Shown piece after piece: positions 10,025 through 19,905 of a DNA stretch of 64,000 nucleotides. The notes under the pieces were generated by a model. It searched no databases and was not told the DNA's origin. It was given only the letters and a program-made list of their open reading frames with translations. How positions within the stretch are numbered: the first letter of the stretch is position 1; every line of letters starts with the position of its first letter. Source of the DNA: Pusillimonas noertemannii (lineage in GTDB: Bacteria > Pseudomonadota > Gammaproteobacteria > Burkholderiales > Burkholderiaceae_B); NCBI RefSeq assembly GCF_003096595.1, contig NZ_QEKO01000001.1, positions 1,178,001 through 1,242,000 of the forward strand, written 5' to 3'. Both the position numbers and the translations under genes were made by a program.

Positions 10025-12967
10025 TCAGGAGCGCGTCTCGACCTGTTGCAGGGGCTCGCTGGCCGCGACCGCTGCGGCCTTGCGGGCACGACCCAGGCGC
10101 TCGACCGGTTCGGGGGCGCTGGCGGGCGCATCGGAACGGGTTTCGATCAGTTGCATGCCCGCGGCACGAACGATTTCGTCGAGTGAGCTCGAGTGCGCCG
10201 CCGCGACGCCATTGGCAAGGCCGACGGCGGGGGCCGACCCGTTGATCAGAGCGGGGGCCTCTGCTTCAGCGTCTTGAGGATCGATCTGGTCGTCGGCGGG
10301 CTCGGAGGCCGGGGCAGGGGCTTCGGAGGCCTCTTGCGCCTGAGCCTGCTGGTGTAGCGGTTCGGAAACCGCAACGACCGCGCTGGCGGCGGCAACGGCG
10401 ACAGAGGTGCCGGTGGTCGACTCGATCGGCTCGACCGCTTCGTCAGGGGTGACGGAATCGGCCTGCTCGTCAGCAATCGCTACGGCTTCGGGCGAGGCGT
10501 GCACCGGCGCTGCGATGCCGGCCTCGTCATCGGCCTGTCCGTCTTGGGTAGCGCCGGCCTGGCCGACGGGCTGTTCGGCGACAGGTTGAGCGGGCTCGCT
10601 TGCCGCATGGGCGGAGACGGGAGTGGCTTCGTCCTGGTCCGCATCGGCGTTCTGCTGGGCATCGGCCGCGTCGGCCTGGCCCTCGCCCGAGCGACGGCCG
10701 CGGCGGCTGCGGCGGCGGCGCTTGCGTTCGGGATCGGCCTGCTCGCCGTTGGACTCGGGAGCGCCGTCGGCTTCGACCATGCCGGTGTCTTCGGCCTGCA
10801 GGGTTTCCGCCGGAGTCTGTGCGACGGGCGCGGGAGCTTCATCGCTCGCGGCGACGGCGGCCACCGAGGCTGCCGACGTCGTTTCGACAGCGGTGTCGGC
10901 AGACTCTTCGCGGCGGTTGCGTCCGCGTCCGCGGCGCCCGCGTCCGCTGCGCGAGGTGCCGCCTTCGGTATTGTCGGCCGTTTCGCTTATCGGCGTATCG
11001 AGCGTTGCCTGCTCGGTTGCGGCCTTGCCGCCGCGGCTGCCTGCATTGCGGCGCTGGCCACGTGCTTGTTCCTGCTCGGCGGAGGCTTCGGCGCCGCGTG
11101 TCGATTCGCCACGGCGATCTGTGCGGCGGGAGCGCTGCCGCTCATCGGAGGCACCGCGCTCGCGTCGATCGCCCGAGCGCGCGTTCTTGCGGCGGCCGGG
11201 CTGGGCGGATTTCTCGGGGGTCTTGGCTTGGGTTTCGGGCTGGGCCTGTTCAGGGGAGGACGAGCCGGTCAGCCATGCGATGATCCGCGAGAAAAGGCCC
11301 GGACGCGCGGCCGTTGCCGCAGGCGTCGGGGCTACGGGAGCCGAGGCGCCGGGAGCAGGCTGGGCGGGCGTGATGCCCTTGACCAGCGCTTCGGGGCGCG
11401 CCTTGGCGTCTTCGCCTTTCTGGGCGGACCAGGTCAGCGATTCTTCGGGCGGGCTTTGCACCAGCTCGAAGCTGGTTTCGCTGGCCTCGAGGCGGGGGTC
11501 GTCGTAGCGCAGGCGCTCGATGTGGTGGTGGGGGGTCTCGAGGTTCTTGTTGGGTATGAGGACCAGGTTGACCTTGAGCCGGGACTCGATCTTGGTGATG
11601 TCGTTGCGCTTTTCGTTGAGCAGGAAAGTGGCCACGTCGACCGGCACCTGGGCGTGCAGGGCCGCGGTGTTTTCTTTCATGGCTTCTTCCTGCAGCAGGC
11701 GCAGGACGTGCAGGGCGCTGGACTCGGCGTCGCGGATGACGCCGGTGCCGGTGCAGCGGGGGCAGGTGACGTGCGAGCCTTCATTCAGGGCGGGGCGCAG
11801 GCGCTGGCGCGAGAGTTCCATCAGGCCGAAGCGCGAAATCTTGCCCATTTGCACGCGGGCGCGGTCGAAATGCAGGGCATCGCGCAGGCGCTGTTCGACG
11901 GCGCGCTGGTTCTTGCTGTCCTCCATGTCGATGAAGTCGATCACGATCAGGCCGCCCAGGTCGCGCAGGCGCAATTGGCGGGCGACTTCGTCGGCGGCCT
12001 CGAGGTTGGTGCGCAGGGCGGTCTCTTCGATATCGGCGCCGCGGGTGGAGCGGGCCGAGTTGACATCGATGGCCACCAGGGCTTCGGTGTGGTCGATGAC
12101 GACCGAGCCGCCCGAGGGCAACTGGATGGTGCGCGAATAGGCGGTTTCGATCTGGTGTTCGATCTGGAAGCGCGAGAACAGCGGGACGTCGTCGCGGTAT
12201 ACCTTGACGCGCTGGACGTTGTCGGGCATGACCACGCTCATGAAGGCGGTGGCCTGTTCGGCGATCTCGTCGGTATCGATCAGGATCTCGCCGATTTCAG
12301 GCGAGAAGTAGTCGCGAATGGCCCGGATGACCAGGCTGGACTCGAGATAGATGAGAATGGGCGCGGAGTTGTCGCGGGCTGCCGCGTCGATGGCGTTCCA
12401 CAGTTGCAGCAGATAGGAAAGGTCCCATTGAAGCTCTTCGACGCTGCGGCCGATGCCGGCCGTGCGGGCGATGATGCTCATGCCCTGGGGCGTGTCGAGC
12501 TGTTCCATGGCTTCGCGAAGCTCTTGGCGGTCTTCGCCTTCGACCCGGCGCGAAACGCCGCCGCCGCGAGGATTGTTGGGCATCAGGACCAGATAGCGGC
12601 CAGCCAGCGAAATGAAGGTGGTCAGGGCCGCGCCCTTGTTGCCGCGCTCTTCTTTCTCGACCTGGACGATGAGTTCCTGGCCTTCGGCCAGGGCGTCCTG
12701 GATACGCGCAGTGCGTACATCGACGCCCTCTTTGAAGTAGCTGCGGGCGATTTCCTTGAAGGGCAGGAAGCCGTGGCGCTCTTCACCGTAGCTGACGAAG
12801 CAGGCTTCGAGGCCGGGCTCGATGCGGGTGATGACACCTTTATAGATATTGCCTTTGCGCTGTTCGCGCCCGGCGGTTTCGATGTCGAGGTCGATGAGTT
12901 TCTGACCGTCGACAATTGCAACGCGTAATTCTTCTTGGTGCGTTGCATTGAACAACATGCGTTTCAT
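10025..12967 (-). CDS. rne: Ribonuclease E
   Basis: A 980-residue endoribonuclease E, the main enzyme of mRNA decay and rRNA/tRNA processing and the scaffold of the degradosome at the inner membrane. The catalytic half begins [18 protein letters not shown], then an S1 RNA-binding domain, a 5' sensor region, the DNase-I-like domain with the metal-binding aspartates in [10 protein letters not shown] and [11 protein letters not shown], and the zinc-link CPRCTGTG. After about residue 530 the chain is low-complexity: an Arg-rich stretch ([20 protein letters not shown] and similar, RNA-binding), then a long Ala/Glu/Pro-rich acidic tail. A short [17 protein letters not shown]-type repetition occurs near the end. 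The gene has a long upstream region, in line with the family's autoregulation through its 5' UTR, though no element was proven. Confidence 0.96.
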   Translation of the reverse strand: MKRMLFNATHQEELRVAIVDGQKLIDLDIETAGREQRKGNIYKGVITRIEPGLEACFVSYGEERHGFLPFKEIARSYFKEGVDVRTARIQDALAEGQELIVQVEKEERGNKGAALTTFISLAGRYLVLMPNNPRGGGVSRRVEGEDRQELREAMEQLDTPQGMSIIARTAGIGRSVEELQWDLSYLLQLWNAIDAAARDNSAPILIYLESSLVIRAIRDYFSPEIGEILIDTDEIAEQATAFMSVVMPDNVQRVKVYRDDVPLFSRFQIEHQIETAYSRTIQLPSGGSVVIDHTEALVAIDVNSARSTRGADIEETALRTNLEAADEVARQLRLRDLGGLIVIDFIDMEDSKNQRAVEQRLRDALHFDRARVQMGKISRFGLMELSRQRLRPALNEGSHVTCPRCTGTGVIRDAESSALHVLRLLQEEAMKENTAALHAQVPVDVATFLLNEKRNDITKIESRLKVNLVLIPNKNLETPHHHIERLRYDDPRLEASETSFELVQSPPEESLTWSAQKGEDAKARPEALVKGITPAQPAPGASAPVAPTPAATAARPGLFSRIIAWLTGSSSPEQAQPETQAKTPEKSAQPGRRKNARSGDRRERGASDERQRSRRTDRRGESTRGAEASAEQEQARGQRRNAGSRGGKAATEQATLDTPISETADNTEGGTSRSGRGRRGRGRNRREESADTAVETTSAASVAAVAASDEAPAPVAQTPAETLQAEDTGMVEADGAPESNGEQADPERKRRRRSRRGRRSGEGQADAADAQQNADADQDEATPVSAHAASEPAQPVAEQPVGQAGATQDGQADDEAGIAAPVHASPEAVAIADEQADSVTPDEAVEPIESTTGTSVAVAAASAVVAVSEPLHQQAQAQEASEAPAPASEPADDQIDPQDAEAEAPALINGSAPAVGLANGVAAAHSSSLDEIVRAAGMQLIETRSDAPASAPEPVERLGRARKAAAVAASEPLQQVETRS

Positions 12968-13470
12968 GAGTGTGATTCTCCGTAGTCATGGCGCGCCGGT
13001 AATCGGCGCACGACCGCGGGCCACTCGGTGTGCAGCGCAAAATCTTGCGTTTGGGGGCAGGGCTGGCCGAAACGGCAACACCTGCCGTTGTCGTTAGGCA
13101 GGCACGGCGTGCCAGCGGGCACGCTGTTCGGTCAGCAGGAAGGTCAGGGTCACGATAGTGGTTGACGAAAAATATTTGCTGGGAACGGCAGACGCACGGT
13201 TTGTGGGTGCGGCTGGTGCATAAAACGAGAGCTAAGCTTGCAAGACTACAGCGCCGCACGCGGCAGGCGGAACCTGGAACTTCTGGCTGGCATCTTGCCG
13301 CGCCATTGTTGCAACAGGCATCACCCCGGCGACCTTATGGCCCAGGGGCTGAAAACACAGGCAGTACAATGGGATCTTGCTACCGACGGAGACGCATCCA
13401 TTGCATCTCTACGTCAGGGGTGGTTTCAGCCTCTATAGGCTGGTTCCGATTATATGCCGCTTTTTCACAT
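12968..13470. other. Divergent rne / rluC intergenic region
   Basis: About 500 bases between divergent rne and rluC. I find no gene with recognisable homology in it. Open frames exist, and one runs into rluC, but without homology or a ribosome-binding site. It must hold both promoters and probably a long rne 5' untranslated leader. RNase E in Enterobacteria controls its own synthesis through such a leader; whether an equivalent structure exists here cannot be told by eye. I saw no convincing -35/-10 pair on either strand. Confidence 0.5.
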
Positions 13471-14418
13471 ATGCGCAAAACCGAAGACAGCAAAGCGCCG
13501 GCGCCCAGCGTACGGATGTTTCAAATTGATACCGAGCAGGCGGGCCAGCGCCTTGACAACTTTCTGGTGCGCATGTGCAAGGGCGTGCCCAAAAGCCATT
13601 TATACAAGGCCATACGAAGCGGCCAGGTGCGTGTGAACAAGGGCCGCACCTCGGCCGACTACCGGCTGCGCCCGGGCGATGTGCTGCGGGTGCCCCCCTT
13701 GCGGCTGCCCGCGCCCGACACGCCGCGCCCGGTTCCCCCGGCCGCCTTTCCCGTCGTCTACGAAGACGACGCCTTGCTGGTGGTGAACAAGCCGGCCGGC
13801 GTCGCCGTCCACGGCGGCAGCGGAGTCTCGTTCGGGGTCATCGAGCAGTTGCGCGCGGCGCGGCCCCAGGCCCTTCTCGAACTGGCCCATCGCCTCGACC
13901 GCGAGACTTCAGGGCTGCTGATGATCGCCAAGAAAAGGTCATCGCTGGTGGCGCTGCACCAGATGCTGCGCGAGGGAAAAGGGCGCAAGCACTACCTGGC
14001 CCTGGTCAAGGGCGATTGGGTCAACGACCGCCAGCATCTGCGCGCGCCCCTGCTGAAATGGCTGACGGCCTCTGGAGAGCGGCGGGTCAAGGTCGACCCC
14101 GGCGGCAAGCCCGCCCACACCATCATCACCCTGCAAAAGCGCTACGGGGAGTATTCCCTGCTCGACGCCGAGCTTCGCACGGGACGGACGCACCAGATAC
14201 GCGTGCACCTGGCGGCTGCGGGGTATCCCATCGTGGGCGACGACAAATACGGTTCGGATGAAGTGCGCGCCCGCTTCGCGCGCATGGGCCTGAACCGCAT
14301 GTTCCTGCACGCCCATCGCCTGGAGATTCCGCACCCGCTTACCGGCGACATGCTGAAACTGCAGGCCGACCTACCCGACGCCTGCCGGGGCATACTCGCC
14401 TGCCTGGAGCAAGCATGA
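13471..14418 (+). CDS. rluC: 23S rRNA pseudouridine synthase RluC
   Basis: A 315-residue RluA-family enzyme expected to make pseudouridines at 955, 2504 and 2580 (E. coli numbering) of 23S rRNA. An N-terminal S4 RNA-binding domain (RLDNFLVRMCKGVPKSHLYKA...VRVNKGR) precedes the catalytic domain with the active-site aspartate in LAHRLDRETSGLLMIAKK. The C-terminal RTHQIRVHLAAAGYPIVGD and RMFLHAHRLEIPHPLTG are typical. The ATG at 13471 is the first start consistent with homology; it lacks an obvious Shine-Dalgarno sequence, so MFQIDTEQ slightly downstream is an alternative. Its stop overlaps the next gene by 4 bases (ATGA), a sign of translational coupling. rne/rluC divergence is a conserved arrangement. 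Confidence 0.94.
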   Translation: MRKTEDSKAPAPSVRMFQIDTEQAGQRLDNFLVRMCKGVPKSHLYKAIRSGQVRVNKGRTSADYRLRPGDVLRVPPLRLPAPDTPRPVPPAAFPVVYEDDALLVVNKPAGVAVHGGSGVSFGVIEQLRAARPQALLELAHRLDRETSGLLMIAKKRSSLVALHQMLREGKGRKHYLALVKGDWVNDRQHLRAPLLKWLTASGERRVKVDPGGKPAHTIITLQKRYGEYSLLDAELRTGRTHQIRVHLAAAGYPIVGDDKYGSDEVRARFARMGLNRMFLHAHRLEIPHPLTGDMLKLQADLPDACRGILACLEQA

Positions 14419-15074
14419 ACCGCTACAAAGCCGTTGTGTTCGACTGGGACGGCACGGTCATGGACTCTACCCATGCAATTGTCGCGTCGATACAGGGCGC
14501 CTGCGCCGACCTGGGCCTGCCGGTTCCCGATGCCCGCCAGGCCAGCTGGGTCATCGGGCTGTCGCTCGAAAGCGCCCTGTACCATGCGGTGCCCACGCTT
14601 ACCGCCGACCTGTTTCAGGACTTCCAGGACTGCTATCGCAACCATTACCTGCGCCAGGACGGCCAGTTGCCGCTGTTCGACGGCATGGCCGAACTGCTGA
14701 ACACCTTGGGAGGCCAGGGCATTCTGCTTGGGGTGGCCACCGGCAAGAGCAGGCTGGGCCTGGACCGCGTGCTGACGCAGCGCAATATGCATGGCCGTTT
14801 CGACGTTACCCGATGTGCCGACGAGTCGTTCAGCAAGCCGCATCCCGCCATGCTGCTCGAGATCATGGATGCGCTGTGCCTTTCGCCCGACGAAGTGCTG
14901 ATGGTGGGCGACACCAGCCACGACATGCAGATGGCGCGCAACGCCGGCGTCGACGGCCTGGCCGTCACCTACGGCGCCCACGACCTCGAGGCCCTGAAGG
15001 CCGGCGAGCCCCTTGCCGTCGTCGACAGCGTGGCTCAGATGAACGATTGGCTCAGCGGCCGCATTGTGATTTAA
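14415..15074 (+). CDS. HAD-family hydrolase, phosphoglycolate phosphatase-like
   Basis: A 219-residue haloacid-dehalogenase-superfamily phosphatase. Motif I is FDWDGTVMDST with the nucleophilic and acid-base aspartates; motif II is VATGKS; motif III/IV is KPHP followed by MVGDTSHDMQMARNAG. The cap lies between motifs I and II as in Gph-like subfamily IA enzymes. It overlaps rluC by ATGA. In related genomes a HAD gene also follows rluC, so the pairing is conserved, but the natural substrate is not established. Confidence 0.85.
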   Translation: MNRYKAVVFDWDGTVMDSTHAIVASIQGACADLGLPVPDARQASWVIGLSLESALYHAVPTLTADLFQDFQDCYRNHYLRQDGQLPLFDGMAELLNTLGGQGILLGVATGKSRLGLDRVLTQRNMHGRFDVTRCADESFSKPHPAMLLEIMDALCLSPDEVLMVGDTSHDMQMARNAGVDGLAVTYGAHDLEALKAGEPLAVVDSVAQMNDWLSGRIVI

Positions 15075-15265
15075 GTAGATTGGGGCATCGGGCAGTTCGT
15101 CCGCCCGACGGTGCTGTTGAACCAACTGTTGCGGCTAAGTGCAAGCCGATGCCGGCGAACTATCGCGCGCCGGCGCGCTCCAATGAGCAGTAGGGTGCGC
15201 GGGGCCTGTTGGCACGAGGTCCGGCATAGCCCGCCTGCAAGCGCTGTATTTTTCAGGACGATGTC

Positions 15266-16255
15266 ATGGCCAAAGTACGTATTCCGGCAGTTCCCGCTTC
15301 GCAGATCACGCCCGAGGAAGTCTGGCGCGAAAGGCGTTCATGGTTGAAGCGCTCTGGCCTGGCCGCGGCCGGCCTGGGCCTGATGGGCCTGGGGGCGGGC
15401 AGGGCGGTTGCGGCGCCGGCGCCCGGCGGTGCCGAACCGGCCGAAGCCGACAAGCTTTGGAAGGCGGCGCGCAATCCCGATTTTGATTTGTCCGATGCGC
15501 TGACTTCCGAGCGAGACGTCACCACCTACAATAATTATTACGAGTTCGGCACCGGCAAGGCCGACCCTGCCCGGCACGGGGGTGAGCTCAAGACCGAGCC
15601 CTGGACTGTTTCCGTCGAGGGCGAGGTGGCCCGCCCCGGCACCTTCGACCTTGACGACCTGCGGCGCCTGGCGCCTCTTGAAGAGCGGGTCTATCGCCTG
15701 CGCTGCGTCGAAGCCTGGTCCATGGTCATCCCATGGCTGGGCTATCCGTTGGCCAGCCTCATACGCAAGGTCGAACCCACGGGCGACGCGAAGTTCGTCG
15801 AGTTCACCACCGTAATGCAGCCGGAGGCCATGCCGGGCCTGCGCAGCCGCATCATCGACTGGCCCTATGTCGAGGCCCTGCGCATGGACGAAGCCATGCA
15901 TCCTCTTTCATTGCTGGTATTCGGCGTGTATGGTAAGCCGCTGCCTTCGGCGAACGGGGCGCCGCTGCGGGTGGCCATACCCTGGAAATACGGATTCAAG
16001 TCAGGCAAGTCCATCGTCAAGATCCGGTTCACGCGTGAACAGCCCCTGACCAGCTGGATGAAGGTGGCGCCGCAAGAATACGGTTTCTACGCCAATGTGA
16101 ATCCCGACGTGCCGCACCCCCGCTGGAGCCAGGCGACCGAAAGGCGCATAGGCGCGGGGGTGTTCGCGCCGCGTGAAAAAACCCTGCCGTTCAATGGCTA
16201 TGCCGAGCAGGTAGCTGCGCTTTACCAGGGCATGGACCTGAGGCGCGACTTTTAA
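15266..16255 (+). CDS. msrP: Protein-methionine-sulfoxide reductase catalytic subunit MsrP
   Basis: A 329-residue periplasmic molybdopterin enzyme that repairs oxidised methionines in envelope proteins. The N-terminus carries a Tat signal: twin arginines R23-R24 in RRSWLKRSG, followed by a hydrophobic stretch and AVAA. The molybdenum-ligating cysteine is C148 in [25 protein letters not shown] and TRQ-like C-terminal sequence are typical of MsrP (YedY). The stop codon overlaps the msrQ start (TAATG), giving the usual MsrPQ pair. A 190-base gap without recognisable genes separates it from the HAD gene. Confidence 0.95.
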   Translation: MAKVRIPAVPASQITPEEVWRERRSWLKRSGLAAAGLGLMGLGAGRAVAAPAPGGAEPAEADKLWKAARNPDFDLSDALTSERDVTTYNNYYEFGTGKADPARHGGELKTEPWTVSVEGEVARPGTFDLDDLRRLAPLEERVYRLRCVEAWSMVIPWLGYPLASLIRKVEPTGDAKFVEFTTVMQPEAMPGLRSRIIDWPYVEALRMDEAMHPLSLLVFGVYGKPLPSANGAPLRVAIPWKYGFKSGKSIVKIRFTREQPLTSWMKVAPQEYGFYANVNPDVPHPRWSQATERRIGAGVFAPREKTLPFNGYAEQVAALYQGMDLRRDF

Positions 16256-16884
16256 TGGCCGCGTCGCAAGCGCGCCCCTGGACGGCGAGGCAGATCGGGT
16301 TTTTCAAGCCGCTGCTGTTCATCGTGTGTCTTTATCCCGTCATGCGCTGGCTCTGGCTGGGCTTTCAGGGCGCGCTTACCGCCAATCCGCCGGAGTTCCT
16401 GATTCGCTCATCGGGCATCTGGGCCCTGGTCGCCCTGTGCCTTACGCTGGCGGTCACGCCCCTGCGCCGCTGCCTGGGCCAGCCTGCGCTGCTGCGCTGC
16501 CGGCGCATGCTGGGCCTGTTCACCTTTTTTTATTCCGCCTTGCACGTGCTGGGCTGGGCCTATTGGGAACGAGGCCTGTCGCTGTCCGCCATGTGGGACG
16601 ACATCGTGCAGCGTCCCTTCATTGCGATCGGAGTGCTGGCCATGGTGCCCATGCTGGCCCAGGCCGTGACCTCGACGCGCGGCTGGATGAGCCGGCTGGG
16701 GGCGCGTTGGCACACCTTGCATCGCGCCATCTACCCTGTCGCCATTTTGTCCGTCTGGCATTTCTGGCTGATCAGGGCCGGCAAGAACGATTTTGCCGAG
16801 GTGTATGCCTATGGCGCCGTGCTGGGCCTGTTGTTGCTGGCGCGGCTGGTGCCGCTTGAAGGACGCAGGGGCAATCGTCCCTGA
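16255..16884 (+). CDS. msrQ: MsrQ, heme-binding membrane subunit of MsrPQ
   Basis: A 209-residue integral membrane b-type heme protein that passes electrons from the quinone pool or a flavin reductase to MsrP. About six hydrophobic segments are visible, with conserved heme-ligand-type histidines in SALHVLGWAYW, WHTLHRAIYP and SVWHFWL. The start overlaps the msrP stop (TAATG). It is the last gene before a convergent minus-strand block. Confidence 0.93.
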   Translation: MAASQARPWTARQIGFFKPLLFIVCLYPVMRWLWLGFQGALTANPPEFLIRSSGIWALVALCLTLAVTPLRRCLGQPALLRCRRMLGLFTFFYSALHVLGWAYWERGLSLSAMWDDIVQRPFIAIGVLAMVPMLAQAVTSTRGWMSRLGARWHTLHRAIYPVAILSVWHFWLIRAGKNDFAEVYAYGAVLGLLLLARLVPLEGRRGNRP

Positions 16885-16936
16885 CCGGACCGATTGCGCC
16901 GGGGCAGGCAGACTGTCCCGGGCCTTGCCGGGCGGT

Positions 16937-17752
16937 TCAGGGCAGGCTCTTGAGTATGCCCAGTGTCTCGGCGTCGGGCTTTCCGTCGTACAGGCTGGGG
17001 CGGTAGTGCATCTGGAAGGCCTTGAGCACGTTCTTCGTGGCTTTGTCCAGTTTTCCGCTTTGGGGCGCGTCGTAGCCCAGCCTTTTCAGCTGGCCCTGTA
17101 TCCAGCGCGCGTCGGGCAGGCCCTTGCGTTCGAATTCGCCCCGGTACTGCGCCGCCAGGGTTTCGTCGTACCAGCGCCCCAGGCCGGCGTCCGCCAGTCT
17201 CTTCCAAGGGAACAGTGGCCCCGGATCCACTTTGCGCTGGGGAGCGATGTCGCTGTGCCCGACGATGTTGCGCGTCTTGATCTGGTGGCGCTGTACGATG
17301 TCCTGCAGCAGCACGAGCAGGGTTTCGATCTGGGCTTCGGAATAGGGCGCCCAGTTCAGGCCGGCGCCGCCGGCATTGACGATTTCTATGCCTATCGAGG
17401 CGGAGTTCATGTCGGTGCGCTGGTACCACTGGCTGACGCCGGCATGCCAGGCCCGGCGGGATTCGTCCACCAACTGGTACACATGGGGCCGGGGTTCGTC
17501 GGTGATGAGATAGTGGCTGCTGACATTGCGGCGGGACAGCAGTTCAAGCGACCGCTCGTTTGACGCCGAGGTGTAGTGCAGCACGATGAATTCGACCCGG
17601 CTGTTATGGCTTTGGGCCTGAATGCTGCGGTCGATCTCAAGCCCGGGCGGGCCCTTGGGAGCCCCCGCGCAACCCGCAAGCAGCGCGCAGGCCGCCACAA
17701 GGCCGAGTGCGGCATGTTTCGGGGGTAAGAGGGTGCTGGACTGAAAGTGCAT
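16937..17752 (-). CDS. N-acetylmuramoyl-L-alanine amidase, AmiD-like lipoprotein
   Basis: A 271-residue Amidase_2 (AmpD/AmiD type) zinc amidase that cleaves the stem peptide from muramic acid in murein or muropeptides. A lipoprotein signal with lipobox LAGC (C28) places it at the outer or inner membrane. Zinc ligands are in VLHYTSA (H59), AWHAG, and VGHSDIAPQRKVDPG, the last also holding the conserved Lys and Asp. The C-terminal part (LPDARWIQGQLKRLGYDAP...) is a peptidoglycan-binding repeat. The overall layout matches E. coli AmiD. It sits 20 bases downstream of the RsmI-like gene. Confidence 0.87.
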   Translation of the reverse strand: MHFQSSTLLPPKHAALGLVAACALLAGCAGAPKGPPGLEIDRSIQAQSHNSRVEFIVLHYTSASNERSLELLSRRNVSSHYLITDEPRPHVYQLVDESRRAWHAGVSQWYQRTDMNSASIGIEIVNAGGAGLNWAPYSEAQIETLLVLLQDIVQRHQIKTRNIVGHSDIAPQRKVDPGPLFPWKRLADAGLGRWYDETLAAQYRGEFERKGLPDARWIQGQLKRLGYDAPQSGKLDKATKNVLKAFQMHYRPSLYDGKPDAETLGILKSLP

Positions 17753-17772
17753 TGACGGCCGCTTGGCGATGG

Positions 17773-18489
17773 TCAGCCGGCCAGGAACAGGAAGATGGTC
17801 GGCTTCTTGCTAAGGTCGGGCGGCGGCAGTGTTTTCCAGTGCTCGACGGTATGGGTGCGTATCCATTCGTCGCCCGTGGTCAGCGAACGGGCGATGCATA
17901 GCCGGGTGCGCCCATGCAGCGCCTGTTTCAGGGTTTCGAACATGGCGTCGTTGCGATAGGGCGTTTCGATCAGTATCTGGCTTTGATGCTGTTTGCGCGA
18001 TTCGGCCTCCCAGTGCCTGAGGCGCTTGGCCCGTTCGCCGGGCTCGACCGGCGCATAGCCATGGAAGGCGAAGCGCTGGCCGTCCAGGCCGCTGGCCATC
18101 AGCGCCAGCAGGATGGACGAAGGCCCCACCCAGGGGGCCACCCGTATGCCCATTTCGTGGGCCATGGCGGCCACCTTGGCGCCCGGATCGGCCACGGCGG
18201 GGCATCCTGCCTCGGAAACCAGCCCGATCTCGCCGCCCTTGGCGGCCAGTTCCAGCCATTGCCGGATCTCGCGGGCGTCGGTCTTGGGCCCCAGGGTATG
18301 AATGGTGATTTCCTGCAGGGGCGCGGCTGTGCCAACCAGCTTGAGGAAGGCGCGCGCCGTCTTGGCGTTCTCGGCAATATAGGTGGTGAGCCGGCCGGCC
18401 AGTTCCTGGACGGACGAGGGCAGCCAGGCCGATACGGGGGCGTCCCCCAGGCCTACGGGAATCAGATGCAGGGTTCCGCTGGGTTTCAT
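17773..18489 (-). CDS. SAM-dependent methyltransferase of the RsmI-like tetrapyrrole-methylase fold
   Basis: A 238-residue member of the TP-methylase family. It begins TLHLIPVGLGD and contains GLVSEAGCPAVADPGA (SAM-site loop), WVGPSSILLALMASGLDGQ and FIETPYRNDAM-like sequence (ILIETPYRND). It resembles RsmI, which 2'-O-methylates C1402 of 16S rRNA, but is shorter (RsmI about 285) and belongs to the RsmI-like group commonly found beside maf in Betaproteobacteria. The true substrate is unverified. Its start codon overlaps the maf stop by 4 bases. Confidence 0.82.
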   Translation of the reverse strand: MKPSGTLHLIPVGLGDAPVSAWLPSSVQELAGRLTTYIAENAKTARAFLKLVGTAAPLQEITIHTLGPKTDAREIRQWLELAAKGGEIGLVSEAGCPAVADPGAKVAAMAHEMGIRVAPWVGPSSILLALMASGLDGQRFAFHGYAPVEPGERAKRLRHWEAESRKQHQSQILIETPYRNDAMFETLKQALHGRTRLCIARSLTTGDEWIRTHTVEHWKTLPPPDLSKKPTIFLFLAG

Positions 18490-19073
18490 GCAGGTGCGCC
18501 GTGTGTAATGGGATCGATACCAAAAGAGCGTAACATGCGGCAGAGGGCGATCAGCGGCAGCCCGATGATGGCCGTGGGGTCGTCGCTGTGCATGGCCTGT
18601 ATCAGCGCGATGCCCAGGCCCTCGGCCTTGGCGCTGCCTGCTGTGTCGAACGGTTGTTCGTGATGCAGGTAGGCGTCGATTTCACCGGCCGCCAGGCGGC
18701 GGAATACGCAGCGCGTGATGACATCTTCCGTCTCGTGGCGGTGGCCGTCGTGTACGCACAGGGCACTGTGGAATTCCACGGTGCGTCCGCTGAGCATCTG
18801 CAGTTGCTCGCGGGCCCGCTCGAAGCTGCCCGGCTTGCCTATGGGGGTGCCGTCCACGGTCGCCACCTGGTCCGAACCAATGACTACGGCGCCGGGGTGC
18901 CGCGCACAGACGGCCTGGGCCTTGGCCAACGAAAGGCGCAATGACAGGGCCGCGGGCGTTTCGCCGGGCAGGGGGGTCTCGTCCACGTCGGGCGACACGG
19001 CCGTGAAGGGAATGTTTAGCCGGGACAGCATTTCGCGCCGGTAGCGCGAGCTGGATGCAAGAATGAGACGCAT
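18486..19073 (-). CDS. Maf-family nucleotide pyrophosphatase (YceF-like, m7GTP)
   Basis: A 195-residue Maf protein that hydrolyses non-canonical nucleoside triphosphates. The N-terminal LILASSSRYRREML, SPDVDE, IGSDQVATVDG and IIGLPLIALCRML are family motifs. The pattern is closer to YceF, which prefers 7-methyl-GTP, than to YhdE (dTTP/UTP). It is divergent from yceD across a promoter-bearing 233-base gap, a conserved arrangement in Proteobacteria. Confidence 0.88.
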   Translation of the reverse strand: MRLILASSSRYRREMLSRLNIPFTAVSPDVDETPLPGETPAALSLRLSLAKAQAVCARHPGAVVIGSDQVATVDGTPIGKPGSFERAREQLQMLSGRTVEFHSALCVHDGHRHETEDVITRCVFRRLAAGEIDAYLHHEQPFDTAGSAKAEGLGIALIQAMHSDDPTAIIGLPLIALCRMLRSFGIDPITHGAPA

Positions 19074-19107
19074 GGTGCTGGACTGGTATCGGGTCGGACT
19101 ATTGGGT

Positions 19108-19137
19108 TTGACTGACTAAGCCGGAAAGCGTTATTAT
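19108..19137 (+). promoter_or_regulatory. Candidate sigma-70 promoter for yceD-rpmF-plsX-fab
   Basis: TTGACT at 19108-19113 and TATTAT at 19132-19137, separated by 18 bases, stand in the gap between divergent maf and yceD. The match to the consensus is good (5/6 at each box), which would give a leader of roughly 160 bases for the fatty-acid operon. Confidence 0.6.
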
Positions 19138-19306
19138 CTAATGTTTTCTTAGCTTTCGTTTTTGGTCTAGCCCGCTTTTCATTTTACGTGTTGCTTTGTG
19201 AGTGAGCGCTTTCTTTAGGTAGTTAGTAGTGCGTAAGCGTAAGGAAGGAAGAGAGGGCTAGGCGGGTGGAAACCGGCTTTGATGGGCGAAAAAGTTGGGG
19301 GCAGGC

Positions 19307-19846
19307 ATGCGTGATGTGGTTGACCTTTTTGCGCTTACGGTCCCAGACGCCGGGAAAGGCAGCGGGGAAAAAGGCATTAAGGACGCCGAGCTTTCGGGCC
19401 GGCATGCCCTGGCGGGCTTTAAGCGCCTTGTGGCCGGCTTGCCGGCGCAGGCCGATACGCAGGTGCAGTGGTTTTTGCGCGGCGAGGGTACCGTAGCGGG
19501 CAGGCGCTTTATTAATGTGCAGGCCCAGGCCCAGGTTACGCTCGAATGCCAGCGCTGCCTGCAGCCCTTTGTATTGCCGCTGCAGGTCGACAACCGCCTT
19601 GAAGTAGTGCGCAGGCAGTCCGACCTCGAAGGCGACGACGATGAAATCGAACGCATTGTCGGCTCGGCGCGTTTCGACGTGCTGGATCTCATCGAAGACG
19701 AGCTCATCCTGAGCCTGCCCTCGGTGCCCAAGCATGATGTTTGTCCGTCCGTGCCCGGCGTGTCCGAATCTTCGGACGAACCCGAGGACGAGGCCAGGCG
19801 CCCATCGCCGTTCGCGGCGTTGAAGCGGCTAAAGAAAGACAGTTGA
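19307..19846 (+). CDS. yceD: DUF177 / YceD family protein (large-ribosomal-subunit assembly factor)
   Basis: A 179-residue YceD protein. The paired cysteines of VTLECQRCLQPF, the acidic DDDEIERIVGS segment and DVLDLIEDELILSLP are the family hallmarks. YceD homologues sit upstream of rpmF almost everywhere and have been linked to 23S rRNA accumulation. The ATG at 19307 is preceded by a purine-rich GGGGGCAGG and is preferred over a TTG 12 bases upstream. rpmF follows after 59 bases. Confidence 0.9.
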   Translation: MRDVVDLFALTVPDAGKGSGEKGIKDAELSGRHALAGFKRLVAGLPAQADTQVQWFLRGEGTVAGRRFINVQAQAQVTLECQRCLQPFVLPLQVDNRLEVVRRQSDLEGDDDEIERIVGSARFDVLDLIEDELILSLPSVPKHDVCPSVPGVSESSDEPEDEARRPSPFAALKRLKKDS

Positions 19847-19905
19847 ATTAATTTTATTTTTGCGGGAAACACGCCAGTAGCGGCGCCCCGTTTTCAGGAG
19901 TCATC

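Noticed and set aside
10499-12928. A very long open frame (about 800 codons) on the plus strand across rne.
   Set aside because: It is antisense to the clear RNase E gene, its composition is a mirror of rne codon use (Gly/Ala/Asp/Val-rich), and it has no recognisable domain. Long antisense frames are expected in GC-rich DNA.
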